A stretch of 64,000 nucleotides of DNA from Gaiellasilicea sp963789355 (lineage in GTDB: Bacteria > Actinomycetota > Thermoleophilia > Gaiellales > Gaiellaceae). Below, piece by piece: positions 8,615-18,515 of the stretch. How positions within the stretch are numbered: position 1 is the first letter of the stretch; the number at the start of each line of letters is the position of its first letter. Below the pieces are notes generated by a model. It had not been told where the DNA came from and searched no databases. It saw only the letters and a list, made by a program, of their open reading frames with translations. The position numbers and the translations under genes were made by a program. Location of the stretch: contig CAWBKK010000005.1 of the NCBI GenBank assembly GCA_963789355.1, forward strand, positions 332,334 through 396,333, in the 5' to 3' direction.

Positions 8615-9889
8615 GTGAGCCCCTCGCCGTCACCGCGAGTGACGGCCTACGCGGGCCTCGCCGCGATCTTTCTCCTCGCCGCCCTGGCGCTGCGGCGGCC
8701 GGAGCTGGCTGTCCTGGCGCTGCCTTTCGCGCTGCCGCTGGGGCTCGGGCTACGGCTCGCGCGGGCGCCGCACGTGCGGGTCCAGGTCGCCGTCGAGCGG
8801 GCGACCGCGCTCGAGCAGGACGAGCTCGAACTCGAGCTGACCGTCTCGTCCGACGTGCCGGTCGAGCGGCTCGAGCTCGTGCTCGTCGTTCCGGACGGGC
8901 TCGAGGTCGTCTCCGGCGCGCACGCGCAGTCGATCCGAATGGGACGCGAGGACGAGCGCACGCTCGAGCTCCGGCTCCGCTGTGAGCGGTGGGGCAACTA
9001 CGAGCTCGGCGACGTCCGGCTCCGCGCCCGCGACCGGCTCGGGCTGACCGTCTGGGAGTCGCGGCTCGACCGGCGGCAGCGGCTGCGCGTCTACCCGCTC
9101 CCCGAGACGCTGCGCCAGATCGTCAAGCCCGTCTGGACGCAGCTCTACACCGGCAACGAGGTGGCACGGCAGAAGGGCGAGGGAATGGAGTTCGCCGATC
9201 TCCGCCTCTTCTCCCCCGGCGACCGCGTTCGCTCGATCAACTGGCGGGCGAGCGCGCGCCGCGACGAACTGGTCGTCAACGAGCGCCACCCGGAGCGGAA
9301 CGCCGACGTGATCCTCTTCCTCGACACGTTCGCCGACGCGCGCTCCGGCGACCGCTCGACGCTCGACCTCGCCGTGCGCGCGACGGCCACGCTGGCGGCG
9401 CGGTACCTCGAGCGGCGCGACCGGGTCGGCCTCGTCTCCTTCGGCGGCGTCCTCCGCTGGCTCACGCCCGGAATGGGGGCGACGCAGAAGTACCGAATCG
9501 TCGATGCGCTACTCGAGTCGGAGATCGTCTTCAACTACGCCTGGAAGGACGTCTCGGTGATTCCCGCCCGCGTGCTGCCGCCGCAGGCCCTGATCGTCGC
9601 AGTGACGCCACTGCTCGACGACCGCGCCGTCGAGGCGCTCGCCGACCTGCGCGCCCGCCGCTACGACCTCGCGATCATCGAGGTCTCCCCCGTCGGCTTC
9701 GCCGAGCCGGGCGAAAGCGAATCGGATCGACTGGCTCACCGGCTCTGGGTGCTGCGGCGCGATGAGATCCGAGCGCGCTACGAGCGGCTGGGCGTTGCGG
9801 TCGCAAGCTGGAGCGACGACGCGCCGCTCGACGCGGTGCTCGAGGGGGTGAGGGCATTCAGGCGGCACGCGCAGATCGCGCGCGTCTAG
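8615..9889 (+). CDS. DUF58 domain protein
   Basis: A 424-residue protein with two N-terminal hydrophobic helices (about residues 8-24 and 28-45) and an Ig-like region. The DUF58 core follows, with the hallmark EFADLRLFSPGDRVRSINWRASARRDELVVNE, then a VWA-like part beginning DVILFLDTFAD. DUF58 proteins accompany MoxR ATPases. The start is GTG, preceded by GGAG (8606-8612) with good spacing, ten bases after MoxR. The usual transglutaminase-like partner is not seen here. Confidence 0.92.
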   Translation: MSPSPSPRVTAYAGLAAIFLLAALALRRPELAVLALPFALPLGLGLRLARAPHVRVQVAVERATALEQDELELELTVSSDVPVERLELVLVVPDGLEVVSGAHAQSIRMGREDERTLELRLRCERWGNYELGDVRLRARDRLGLTVWESRLDRRQRLRVYPLPETLRQIVKPVWTQLYTGNEVARQKGEGMEFADLRLFSPGDRVRSINWRASARRDELVVNERHPERNADVILFLDTFADARSGDRSTLDLAVRATATLAARYLERRDRVGLVSFGGVLRWLTPGMGATQKYRIVDALLESEIVFNYAWKDVSVIPARVLPPQALIVAVTPLLDDRAVEALADLRARRYDLAIIEVSPVGFAEPGESESDRLAHRLWVLRRDEIRARYERLGVAVASWSDDAPLDAVLEGVRAFRRHAQIARV

Positions 9890-10005
9890 CGGCGGGCGCC
9901 GGAGCGGTTGCGGGCGCCGCCGGGACGGGCACCTGGCTGGCCGCGATCGCCGAGGACGGCTACCTCGTCCGCGCGACGCTGCTGGCGACGTTCGTCGCGG
10001 CGGCC

Positions 10006-10398
10006 TTGCTCGCCGCCGGACTCGTGCTGCGGCGGCCGGTCGTGATCCCGGCCGCTGTCTGTGTGCTGGCAGCGCCGTACGTCGCCGCCCTCGGCTTCGA
10101 GATCGACGGGCTCGACACGCGCGCGCCGCTGCTCGCCGGGCTGCTGTTCGTGACCGCCGAGCTCGCGTACTGGTCACTCGAGCTGCGCGGGGCCCTGGCC
10201 GACGAGCCGGGCACCTATCTCCGGCGGGTGGCGTTGCTGGCCGGTCTCGCAGTCGGCGCCATCGCCGCCGGCACGGTGGTGCTCGCGGTCGTCGAGGGCG
10301 TCGCAGCGCGGGGAACCGCAGTCGACATCGCCGGTGCACTCGCAGCGGTGGGCGCAGTCGCGCTGCTCATGTTGGCGGCGTCGAAGCGGAACGCTTGA
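10006..10398 (+). CDS. small membrane protein ending the MoxR cluster (start uncertain)
   Basis: About four hydrophobic segments. From the first TTG the product is 130 residues, but that start cuts into an obvious first helix: the same frame reads ATLLATFVAAALLAAGLVL and stays open back into the end of the DUF58 gene without ATG, GTG or TTG. The real start is therefore probably upstream at a non-standard codon, or the gene is translated by coupling. I do not recognise a family. It is followed by the two-hairpin element at 10423. Confidence 0.55.
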   Translation: MLAAGLVLRRPVVIPAAVCVLAAPYVAALGFEIDGLDTRAPLLAGLLFVTAELAYWSLELRGALADEPGTYLRRVALLAGLAVGAIAAGTVVLAVVEGVAARGTAVDIAGALAAVGAVALLMLAASKRNA

Positions 10399-10422
10399 TC
10401 TGCGGCCGGGAGGCGAAGCCGA

Positions 10423-10482
10423 CCCTTCAGGGGTCTTTCGCGCGATGAGCGTCCGCGCAAGCGGATGCTCATCCTGCGCCAA

Positions 10483-10485
<3 letters not shown>
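10423..10485 (-). repeat. two-hairpin dispersed element, copy A
   Basis: Read on the minus strand it begins TAGTTGGCGCAGG, where TAG is the ftsH stop codon. A stem-loop with arms at 10444-10456 and 10461-10473 follows (12 of 13 pairs, 4-base loop), then CGCGCG and the box AAAGACCCCTGAAGGG, itself a small hairpin. Copies B (37326-37386) and C (39851-39912) share the flanks and box. The stem sequences differ but stay paired. A role as a 3' processing or termination element is inferred. Confidence 0.75.
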
Positions 10486-12417
<1,932 letters not shown>

Positions 12418-12495
12418 AGGGTCATGGGAGGGTAGCAGCCTCATTGCTGCAGACCCGCATCCCTGACACATTGGCCACGAAGGCGTAATCCCCTG

Positions 12496-13047
12496 TTAAT
12501 GCGGGGGAATTAGATCCGGGTGCAGCACCGCGACGTAGGGCAGGTTGCGGTAGCGCTCGTCGAAGTCGAGGCCGTAGCCGATCACGAATTTGTTCGGGAT
12601 CTCGAAGCCCACGAACTTGACCGGCACGTCGATCTCGCGGCGCTCCGGCTTCGTCAGGAGGGCGCAGATCTCGAGCGACGACGGCTTGCGCGCCTTCAGA
12701 CTCCGCATCAGGTACGAGAGCGTCAGGCCGGAGTCGATGATGTCCTCGACCACGAGCACGTCGCGGCCCGCGATGTTCGTGTCCAGGTCCTTGAGGATCC
12801 GGACGACGCCCGACGAGTCGGTCGCGGCGCCGTAGCTCGAGATCGCCATGAAGTCGATCTCGCACGGGATCGAAAGCTCGCGCATCAGGTCGGCCATGAA
12901 GAAGACGGCTCCTTTGAGAACGCCGACCAGGAGGAGGTCGCGGCCCTCGTACTCGCTCGAGATCTCGGCGCCGAGCTCGGCGATCCGTGCCTGCAGCGGC
13001 TCCTGCTCGATCAAGATCTCGCCGACAACATCCTTCACCGTCTCCAC
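12496..13047 (-). CDS. hpt: hypoxanthine phosphoribosyltransferase
   Basis: Purine salvage: converts hypoxanthine and guanine plus PRPP to IMP and GMP. The 183-residue protein has the PRPP-binding signature VLVVEDIIDSGLTL, the early LLLVGVLKGAVFFMADL loop, and FVIGYGLDFDERYRNLPYV at the C terminus. GTG at 13047 was chosen: it gives the standard N terminus and has AAGGAG seven bases upstream. It overlaps the tilS end by 13 bases. The tilS-hpt-ftsH order is a classic conserved block. Confidence 0.95.
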   Translation of the reverse strand: METVKDVVGEILIEQEPLQARIAELGAEISSEYEGRDLLLVGVLKGAVFFMADLMRELSIPCEIDFMAISSYGAATDSSGVVRILKDLDTNIAGRDVLVVEDIIDSGLTLSYLMRSLKARKPSSLEICALLTKPERREIDVPVKFVGFEIPNKFVIGYGLDFDERYRNLPYVAVLHPDLIPPH

Positions 13048-13991
13048 GTGACGGCTCCTTCCCACCCAGGGGCCTCCGCGACACCCGGCACCGCAACGAC
13101 CTCGTCGCCGCTGACGACCAGCGGCCAGCTGTCGCGCTCGGAGCGAGGCACCTTCGCGTCCACGAGCAGATCCTGCACTTTCTTCCGGCGGCCTGCGAGA
13201 CGATCCCCCGGCCGGCGGGCTCGCACCTCGAGCCCGGTGTGCTCCGACTCGAGCGTCCACGGCCCCCACTCGACGGCGCCTTCGAGCCGCAGCGAGCCGT
13301 ACTCGCGGACGGCCCGGACGCCGCCGCCGAGATCTGCCGCCTTCGTCCCGCCGCGACTCGCGAGCAGCTCGGCCAGCGTCCGCTCGAGCCTGCGGGGCAG
13401 CCGCGGCCGCTCGTCGGCCAGCGAGAGCAGCGAGGCCCGGGCGCGCGGATCGAGCCGCTCGAGCAACGGCAGGATCTCGTTCCGGATCAGCCCGCGCTTC
13501 GTGCCGGGGTTCGACGAGTCCTCGCGGTAGGCGAGGCCATGTTCGTCGCAGTACGCTCGCGTCTCCTCACGCCAGAGTCCGAGCAGCGGGCGGATGATCC
13601 CGTCCTCCCGCTTCGCCTTGATCCGCTGCGGCGAGCCGGAGGCGACGAGGCCGAGGAGCACCGACTCGACCTGGTCGGAGGCCGTGTGTCCGGTCGCGCG
13701 CAGCCGGTCGGTCGCGAGGGAGTAACGCAGCTCCCGCAAGGCGGCCTCGGTCGTTCCGGTCGCCTTGACGATCTCGGCGCCGAACGCGTCTCGGCAGAAG
13801 CCGGCGTCGTCGTCCGACTCCGCACCGCGCAGCCCGTGCGCGACGTGGAGCGCGGAGACCCGATAGCCGAGCTCGCCGAGCACGTGCCAGAGACAGGTCG
13901 AGTCGGCGCCGCCGGAGACGAGGCACGTCACTTCGCCGCCGGACTCGATCAGCCCGCGCCGGCGAATGAACGACTCGACGCGCTCCAGCAT
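13035..13991 (-). CDS. tilS: tRNA(Ile)-lysidine synthase
   Basis: Puts lysine on C34 of the minor tRNA-Ile so that it reads AUA. The 318-residue N-type ATP pyrophosphatase has the PP-loop SGGADST at residues 26-32, then SALHVAHGLRG and GIIRPLLGLWREETRAYCDEHGL. The C-terminal substrate-binding region is shortened, as in many actinobacteria. ATG at 13991 avoids overlap with the upstream phosphatase gene and has CACAAT six bases before it. An ATG 13 codons upstream is also open. Confidence 0.92.
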   Translation of the reverse strand: MLERVESFIRRRGLIESGGEVTCLVSGGADSTCLWHVLGELGYRVSALHVAHGLRGAESDDDAGFCRDAFGAEIVKATGTTEAALRELRYSLATDRLRATGHTASDQVESVLLGLVASGSPQRIKAKREDGIIRPLLGLWREETRAYCDEHGLAYREDSSNPGTKRGLIRNEILPLLERLDPRARASLLSLADERPRLPRRLERTLAELLASRGGTKAADLGGGVRAVREYGSLRLEGAVEWGPWTLESEHTGLEVRARRPGDRLAGRRKKVQDLLVDAKVPRSERDSWPLVVSGDEVVAVPGVAEAPGWEGAVTWRR

Positions 13992-14005
13992 CGGCCCATT
14001 GTGAC

Positions 14006-14578
14006 TCAGAAGACGGGCGACGCGGCCCACGCTTCGATCAGCGACACGGCGCGCTCGAATCGATCAGCGGAGACGACGAACGGCTCCGCCGGGGGGACGC
14101 CTTCGAGCACCCGGGTCGGAGGCAGGTCGTCGAGCGCGAGCAGCACGTAGCGAACCTGGGCGCCGTGGGCGACGAGCGCGATCCGCTCCTCCTGTCGCTC
14201 GAGCACGATTCGGTAGCCGCGGAGGTATCGCTGTACCGCGGCGAGGCGGCTCTCTCCCCCGCCGGGGGATGGTTCTTCGGGGCCTGAGCTGAGGATCCAC
14301 TCGTGATAGCCGTCTGTCCAGTGCGTTCCCTCGAAGCGGCCGAACGCGATCTCGTTCAGGTCCGGGACGACCAGCGTCGGTGCTCCCGGCCACGCGAGCT
14401 CCGCTGTCTCTCGCGTCCGCGAGAACTGCGTGTGCACGACGAGGTCGACGTGTCCGACGCGCCGCCCCAAATCCCGTGCCTGCCCGCGCCCGGCGTCGGT
14501 CAAGCTCACCTCGACGGATGCGTCGCCGTTGAGCCGATCCAGCACGCTGAGCTCCGACTCCGCGTGCCGAGCGAGCAC
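14006..14578 (-). CDS. histidine phosphatase family protein
   Basis: A phosphoglycerate-mutase-like phosphatase of 190 residues. The catalytic phospho-histidine motif is LARHAESE (a variant of RHGE), and the second catalytic histidine is in IALVAHGAQVRYVLLAL. Conserved intermediate parts are SLTDAGRGQARDLGRRV and TQFSRTRETAE. Substrate cannot be told from sequence. The start is GTG, eight bases after the upstream GNAT stop, with AAAGAG before it, so the genes are likely co-transcribed. Confidence 0.85.
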   Translation of the reverse strand: MLARHAESELSVLDRLNGDASVEVSLTDAGRGQARDLGRRVGHVDLVVHTQFSRTRETAELAWPGAPTLVVPDLNEIAFGRFEGTHWTDGYHEWILSSGPEEPSPGGGESRLAAVQRYLRGYRIVLERQEERIALVAHGAQVRYVLLALDDLPPTRVLEGVPPAEPFVVSADRFERAVSLIEAWAASPVF

Positions 14579-14586
14579 GAGCTCTT

Positions 14587-15366
14587 TCAGAGCAGCACGC
14601 TCCGGTAGTCGAGCACGTGGCTCATCCCGACACGGTCGTAGAGCGCGATCGCGGCCTCGTTCTCAGAGCGGACGAAGAGACAGACGGTCGGCACCCGCTC
14701 AAGCAGCAGCCGGATCAGGTCGCGCAGCCCCCTGCCCGCGTTGCCGGCCCCACGCGCCTCGGGATCCGTCCACACCTGCTGGAGCTGCACCGCCTGCGGC
14801 GTCCACGCCGACGCCTCCGCCTTGAAGAGGATGACGCCGTCCTCCTCCCACAGCCAGGAGCGGCCCTCCTCGATCTGCGCGCGCGTGCGCCAGAGGAAGC
14901 CCTCCGCGTCGCGCCGGAGCGGATCGATGCCGAGCTCGCCCTCGTGGGCGAGCGCGCACGCGGGGACGAGCAGGTCGAGGTCGGAGAGCCCAGCCGGCCG
15001 AAGCGCGCTCCCGCCCGGCTCTGGTGCCTTCGAGATCGCGTAGACGGGCTGGTCCGGTCGATCCTCACGGGCGGCGGGCAGTCCCTTGCGCGCCGCCTCC
15101 CAGAGGTCGGAGACCGCACGCTGCTCGCCGATCAACATCCGTGCCCGCGCGCGCACCGTCGCGGACGCGAACGCACCGCAACCCGTTCCCGACGGAACGA
15201 CGTTTGCCCCCGAGTGACAGAGGGCGACGAGGCGCCCTTCCTCCTCGATTCCGTTGAAGCGCCCGAGGCCGCGGCGGGCGACATCCTCGAGGAAGACGCG
15301 CTCCACGGGGTCCTCGGCGCAGTACTCGAGGATTTGCTGGAGCGGCGGCTCGACGATGTGCGCCAT
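14587..15366 (-). CDS. GNAT acetyltransferase with DUF4081 N-terminal domain
   Basis: A 259-residue two-domain protein. Residues 1-120 resemble DUF4081 (PVERVFLEDV, then GANVVPSGTG). Residues 125-259 form a GNAT fold with the acetyl-CoA binding segment VWTDPEARGAGNAGRGLRDLI and the final strand region VRSENEAAIALYDRVGMSHV. This architecture is typical of actinobacterial GNATs related to Rv2867c of Mycobacterium. The acceptor substrate is unknown. Transcribed divergently from deoD; the 31 bases between the starts contain TATAGGGT. Confidence 0.88.
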   Translation of the reverse strand: MAHIVEPPLQQILEYCAEDPVERVFLEDVARRGLGRFNGIEEEGRLVALCHSGANVVPSGTGCGAFASATVRARARMLIGEQRAVSDLWEAARKGLPAAREDRPDQPVYAISKAPEPGGSALRPAGLSDLDLLVPACALAHEGELGIDPLRRDAEGFLWRTRAQIEEGRSWLWEEDGVILFKAEASAWTPQAVQLQQVWTDPEARGAGNAGRGLRDLIRLLLERVPTVCLFVRSENEAAIALYDRVGMSHVLDYRSVLL

Positions 15367-15397
15367 CGCTCCGAGTTTGGCGTATAGGGTCTCGCGA

Positions 15398-16111
15398 ATG
15401 CCGATTCACGTGCGAGCCGAGCCCGGCGACTACGCCGATGCGTGTCTGCTCCCCGGCGACCCGCTGCGGGCCAAGTACATCGCGGAGACGTACCTCGACG
15501 GCGTCGAGCAGAAGAACTCGGAGCGCGGCCTGCTCGGCTACACCGGCACGTTCGAGGGAAAGCGAGTCTCGGTGCAGGGCACAGGCATGGGCTGCCCCGG
15601 CGCCACCATCGTCTTCGAGGAGCTCGTCCAGCTCGGCGTCAAGAAGCTGCTGCGCGTCGGAACGTGCGGCGGCCTCCAGGCCCACCACAAGCTCGGCGAC
15701 ATGATCGTCGCCCTCAGCGCCGTCCCGGCCGACTCGACCGCGATGCACCTCGTCGGCAACGAGCCCCACTGCCCGACCGCGAGCTGGGAGCTGATCCACG
15801 GCGCCGTCCACGCCGCCAAGGACGTTGGCCAGGAGCTGCACGTCGGTCCGATCGTCTCCAGCGACCTCTTCTACAACCCGGACGAGGGCCAGTACGAGCG
15901 CTGGTCGAAGCGCGGCGTCCTCGCGGTCGAGATGGAGGCCGCGGCGCTCTTCACCGTCGGCGCCCTCCGCGGCGTCCACGCGGGCTGTCTGCTGATCGTC
16001 AGCGACATCATCGTCGAGGGCGAGTTCAAGCGGGTGACGGACGAGGAGATGAAGGCCGCGGTCGACCGGATGACGCGCGTGGCGCTCGCCACCGCCACTG
16101 CTTCCCATTAG
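15398..16111 (+). CDS. deoD: purine-nucleoside phosphorylase (DeoD type)
   Basis: Phosphorolysis of purine (deoxy)nucleosides in salvage. The 237-residue protein has ACLLPGDPLRAKYIAETYL, the VSVQGTGMGCPGATIVFEEL segment, LLRVGTCGGLQ, VSSDLFYN, and the base/ribose binding part VEMEAAALFTVGA ending with SDII. These define the hexameric DeoD/Udp family rather than trimeric PNP. ATG at 15398 is used, with TAGGGT ending seven bases before it (15385-15390). It complements hpt nearby in purine salvage. Confidence 0.94.
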   Translation: MPIHVRAEPGDYADACLLPGDPLRAKYIAETYLDGVEQKNSERGLLGYTGTFEGKRVSVQGTGMGCPGATIVFEELVQLGVKKLLRVGTCGGLQAHHKLGDMIVALSAVPADSTAMHLVGNEPHCPTASWELIHGAVHAAKDVGQELHVGPIVSSDLFYNPDEGQYERWSKRGVLAVEMEAAALFTVGALRGVHAGCLLIVSDIIVEGEFKRVTDEEMKAAVDRMTRVALATATASH

Positions 16112-17021
16112 CGACACCGTCTTCCTCGTCAACCCGGCCTCGGCCAACGGGTCGACCGGGCGCCGCTGGGCGGAGATGGCCCACCGCGCCGCGACGAGAG
16201 GGCTCGAGGGCGACACGCGCTTCTCCGAGCGGGCCGGCCAGCTCGGACAACTCGCGCGCGACGCGGCAGACGGAGGCGCGAAGCTGCTCGTGGTCGTCGG
16301 CGGCGATGGCTCCGTCAACGAGGTCGCGAACGGGATCGCCGGCCGCGACGACGTCGAGATCGCCATGATCCCACGCGGCACCGGCTGGGACTTCGCCCGC
16401 ACGTACAAGATCCCGCACAAGCTCGACGGCGCGATCGACGTTGCACTGACGGGCGCGACCCGCACGATCGACCTCGGCCGCGCGACCTACCGCGCCTGGG
16501 CGGGCAGCGACGCCGAGAGCTACTTCGCCAACGTCGCCAGCGCGGGCATGAGCGGCGCGATCGCGCAGCGCGCCAACGACACGACGAAGGTGCTCGGCGG
16601 CAAGGTTTCCTACCTCTGGGCGACGTTCGCGGTCTTCGCGAAGTGGCGAAACTCCGAGATCAGGCTGACCGTAGACGGCGAGACCCGGATCGGCCACATG
16701 CACGACGTCGTCGTCGCGAACGGCAAGACGTTCGGCGGCGGGATGATCATCTGCCCGGACGCCGAGCCCGACGACGGCCTCTTCGACGTGCTCACGATCG
16801 GCGACCTGACCAAGCGCGACCTGCTCGTGACGCTGCCGAAGACCTACCGGGGCGCCCACCTGCCGCATCCCAAGGCCGAGTTGCTCCGGGGCGCGGTGGT
16901 CACGATCGACGCCGACGCGCCGCTGCCGGTCGAGCTCGACGGCGAGCAGCCGGGAACGACGCCGGTGCGCTTCGAGATCGTCCCCCGCGCGCTTCGCCTG
17001 CGCGTCCCGGCAGCCAAGTAA
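16098..17021 (+). CDS. diacylglycerol/lipid kinase-family protein, non-canonical start
   Basis: ATP-NAD/diacylglycerol-kinase fold. The conserved N-terminal strand is VFLVNPASANGSTGRRW, followed by the catalytic glycine-rich VVVGGDGSVNEVANGIAG, AMIPRGTGWDFARTYKI and a C-terminal beta-sandwich. Known relatives phosphorylate diacylglycerol, sphingoid or other lipids; the substrate here is open. The first ATG (16176) lies after the essential first strand. The frame is closed by TGA at 16071 and has no ATG, GTG or TTG before that ATG, so I placed the start at CTG 16098; ATT 16107, overlapping the deoD stop as ATTAG, is the alternative. Confidence 0.82.
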   Translation: MLPISDTVFLVNPASANGSTGRRWAEMAHRAATRGLEGDTRFSERAGQLGQLARDAADGGAKLLVVVGGDGSVNEVANGIAGRDDVEIAMIPRGTGWDFARTYKIPHKLDGAIDVALTGATRTIDLGRATYRAWAGSDAESYFANVASAGMSGAIAQRANDTTKVLGGKVSYLWATFAVFAKWRNSEIRLTVDGETRIGHMHDVVVANGKTFGGGMIICPDAEPDDGLFDVLTIGDLTKRDLLVTLPKTYRGAHLPHPKAELLRGAVVTIDADAPLPVELDGEQPGTTPVRFEIVPRALRLRVPAAK

Positions 17022-17037
17022 CAGTCTGTTACTAGGC
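17013..17037. terminator. palindrome carrying two convergent stop codons (copy 1)
   Basis: Arms GCCAAGTAACAG and CTGTTACTAGGC (11 of 12 pairs) flank a single central base. The left arm holds the TAA stop of the lipid-kinase gene and the right arm the TAG stop of the convergent coiled-coil gene. A near-identical palindrome lies at 33944-33968 between another convergent pair. Bidirectional terminator function is inferred. Confidence 0.6.
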
Positions 17038-17337
17038 GGGGGGCTTCTTCGGCGTCGCAGGCTTTCGCGCGGCGCCTTTCTTCGCAGCCGGCTTTCCCTT
17101 CGGCGCCGGCTTCGCCGTCGTCGCCAGCTGCTGCTCCAGCTTCGCGACCCGCCGCTCCAGCTCGTCGAGGCCGCGCAGCTTCTTCTGCATCTCGTCGAGC
17201 CGCGTCTTCGAGTCGTTCATCATCTCGACGACCTTCGAGCCGCCGGGAACCTCCGAGAGCTTGTTCAGCGCCTCGTGGCCGAGCTCGGTGACGCGGGAGA
17301 GGATGTCATTCTGCTTCGGGGTGCGTGTTCTCGCCAT
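17032..17337 (-). CDS. coiled-coil protein with Lys/Ala/Pro-rich tail
   Basis: A 101-residue protein. Residues 1-75 are helical with heptad-like spacing (KTRLDEMQKKLRGLDELERR, then VAKLEQQL). The last 28 residues are a Lys/Ala/Pro repeat tail resembling histone-H1-like or nucleoid-binding tails (KGKPAAKKGAARKP). No family is recognised. It may bind nucleic acid or act as a membrane-proximal scaffold; neither can be shown. ATG at 17337 has TACGAT six bases upstream (complement of 17344-17349). Confidence 0.75.
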   Translation of the reverse strand: MARTRTPKQNDILSRVTELGHEALNKLSEVPGGSKVVEMMNDSKTRLDEMQKKLRGLDELERRVAKLEQQLATTAKPAPKGKPAAKKGAARKPATPKKPPA

Positions 17338-17354
17338 GGCGCGATCGTACCCGG

Positions 17355-18227
17355 CTACGCCCGAACGGTAACGGGGGTGCCGGCACGCGTCCGGTCGAAG
17401 AGCTGGAGGAGCAAGTCGTTGCGAACGCGGATGCAGCCGTTCGAGACGGCGCCGCCGATCAGCTCGGGCCGGTTGGTGCCGTGGATCGCGATCGGGCCGC
17501 CCTGCGTCCAGCCGGTGAGCACCTCCGAGAAGGCGGAGATCCCGATCGCGCCGGGGCCGAACGGGCCGGAGGCATCGCCCGGGATCAGCCGCTGATTGAC
17601 GTAGAAGCGGCCGGTCGGCGTCGGCGTCCCGGAGGAGCCGATCGCCGCCTGGGCCGAAAGGATGCGGCTGCCGCGGTCGAAGAGCGTCACTTCGCGGTCG
17701 GAGAGATCGACCACGATGCGCGTCGTCACCGCCGCGAGCTTCACGTCGGCCGCGAGCACCCAGCCGGTGACGCCGTTCGGCTTCAGCGGTAGCTGAACGT
17801 GGAACCAGACGGGCTCGCAGTCCGTTCCGAGCCGCTGCGCCCGCACGGCGAAGACGGTGGGGACGCCATTCGCGTTCCGCCGGGAGAAGGATGCGAGCCT
17901 GCCGCCGCCGGGCTCCCGGTAGGCGACGGCGCCGCTCTCCCGGACGACGGCGGCGTAGCTCCTCCGCTCGGTGCCGAGCCGACGAATCAGGCCGGGGTCG
18001 CACGCACCTGCTGGAAGCTCGGCGCGAGCCGGGGGCGGCGACGTCTCGATCCGAACGGAGGGCGCCGTCGTCTCGCTGCGGACAGGTTCCACTGACGTTT
18101 CGGGGCGAACGGCGTCTACAGAGAGTGAGGGAGGCGGCACGGCGGCTTCGTCGCCGCTTCCTCCGCCACAACCGGCGAACCAACCGGCGACGGCCGACGC
18201 AAGGAGTATCACCAGCAGTGCGCGCAT
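17355..18227 (-). CDS. L,D-transpeptidase (YkuD) lipoprotein
   Basis: Forms 3-3 peptidoglycan crosslinks or anchors proteins to the wall. The 290-residue protein starts with a signal peptide ending in WFAGC, a plausible lipobox with Cys20. A Ser/Thr/Pro-rich linker follows, then an SH3-like region (residues 75-165). The C-terminal YkuD domain has IAIHGTNRPELIGGAVSNGC (His249, Cys265) followed by IRVRND. His and Cys of the HxG...SxGC(I)R motif are intact. ATG at 18227 has TACCGT six bases upstream. Confidence 0.93.
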   Translation of the reverse strand: MRALLVILLASAVAGWFAGCGGGSGDEAAVPPPSLSVDAVRPETSVEPVRSETTAPSVRIETSPPPARAELPAGACDPGLIRRLGTERRSYAAVVRESGAVAYREPGGGRLASFSRRNANGVPTVFAVRAQRLGTDCEPVWFHVQLPLKPNGVTGWVLAADVKLAAVTTRIVVDLSDREVTLFDRGSRILSAQAAIGSSGTPTPTGRFYVNQRLIPGDASGPFGPGAIGISAFSEVLTGWTQGGPIAIHGTNRPELIGGAVSNGCIRVRNDLLLQLFDRTRAGTPVTVRA

Positions 18228-18312
18228 CCACGCACGGTAGCCAGATCGATGCAGGTTGTTCACCCTTTCGGCGCTTGTTCTCACCCGATTGCCCCGTAAC
18301 GTGAAAGGTGAC

Positions 18313-18483
18313 ATGGCGACAAGCAGGATCAGCAAGCGAGCCGGCCAGTTGCACCAGCACAAGGCCGTGATCGCCCATGCGCTCCGCCAGCACGCCGGGA
18401 TCCCGTACGAGGTCGAGCAGAAGGTCTGCACCGACTGCCGCACGGTTCTCGACGAGCGCACGGTTCGCCGGGCCGCGGCGTAG
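18313..18483 (+). CDS. small CxxC protein
   Basis: A 56-residue basic protein, MATSRISKRAGQLHQHKAV... ending with VCTDCRTVLDERTVRRAAA. A single CxxC pair and several histidines could bind zinc, perhaps as a dimer, but no family is recognised. The ribosome site AAAGGTG is six to seven bases before the ATG. An in-frame GTG lies four codons upstream. Sits between divergent L,D-transpeptidase and the thioesterase gene, as a short independent gene. Confidence 0.65.
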   Translation: MATSRISKRAGQLHQHKAVIAHALRQHAGIPYEVEQKVCTDCRTVLDERTVRRAAA

Positions 18484-18515
18484 GGAGATTCGTCCCGGCT
18501 GCGAAAGTCCTCCGG

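Noticed and set aside
12487..12511. Weak hairpin ATCCCC...GGGGA at the hpt 3' end as a terminator
   Set aside because: Only five continuous pairs with a long loop and no T-run; not distinguishable from chance in this composition.
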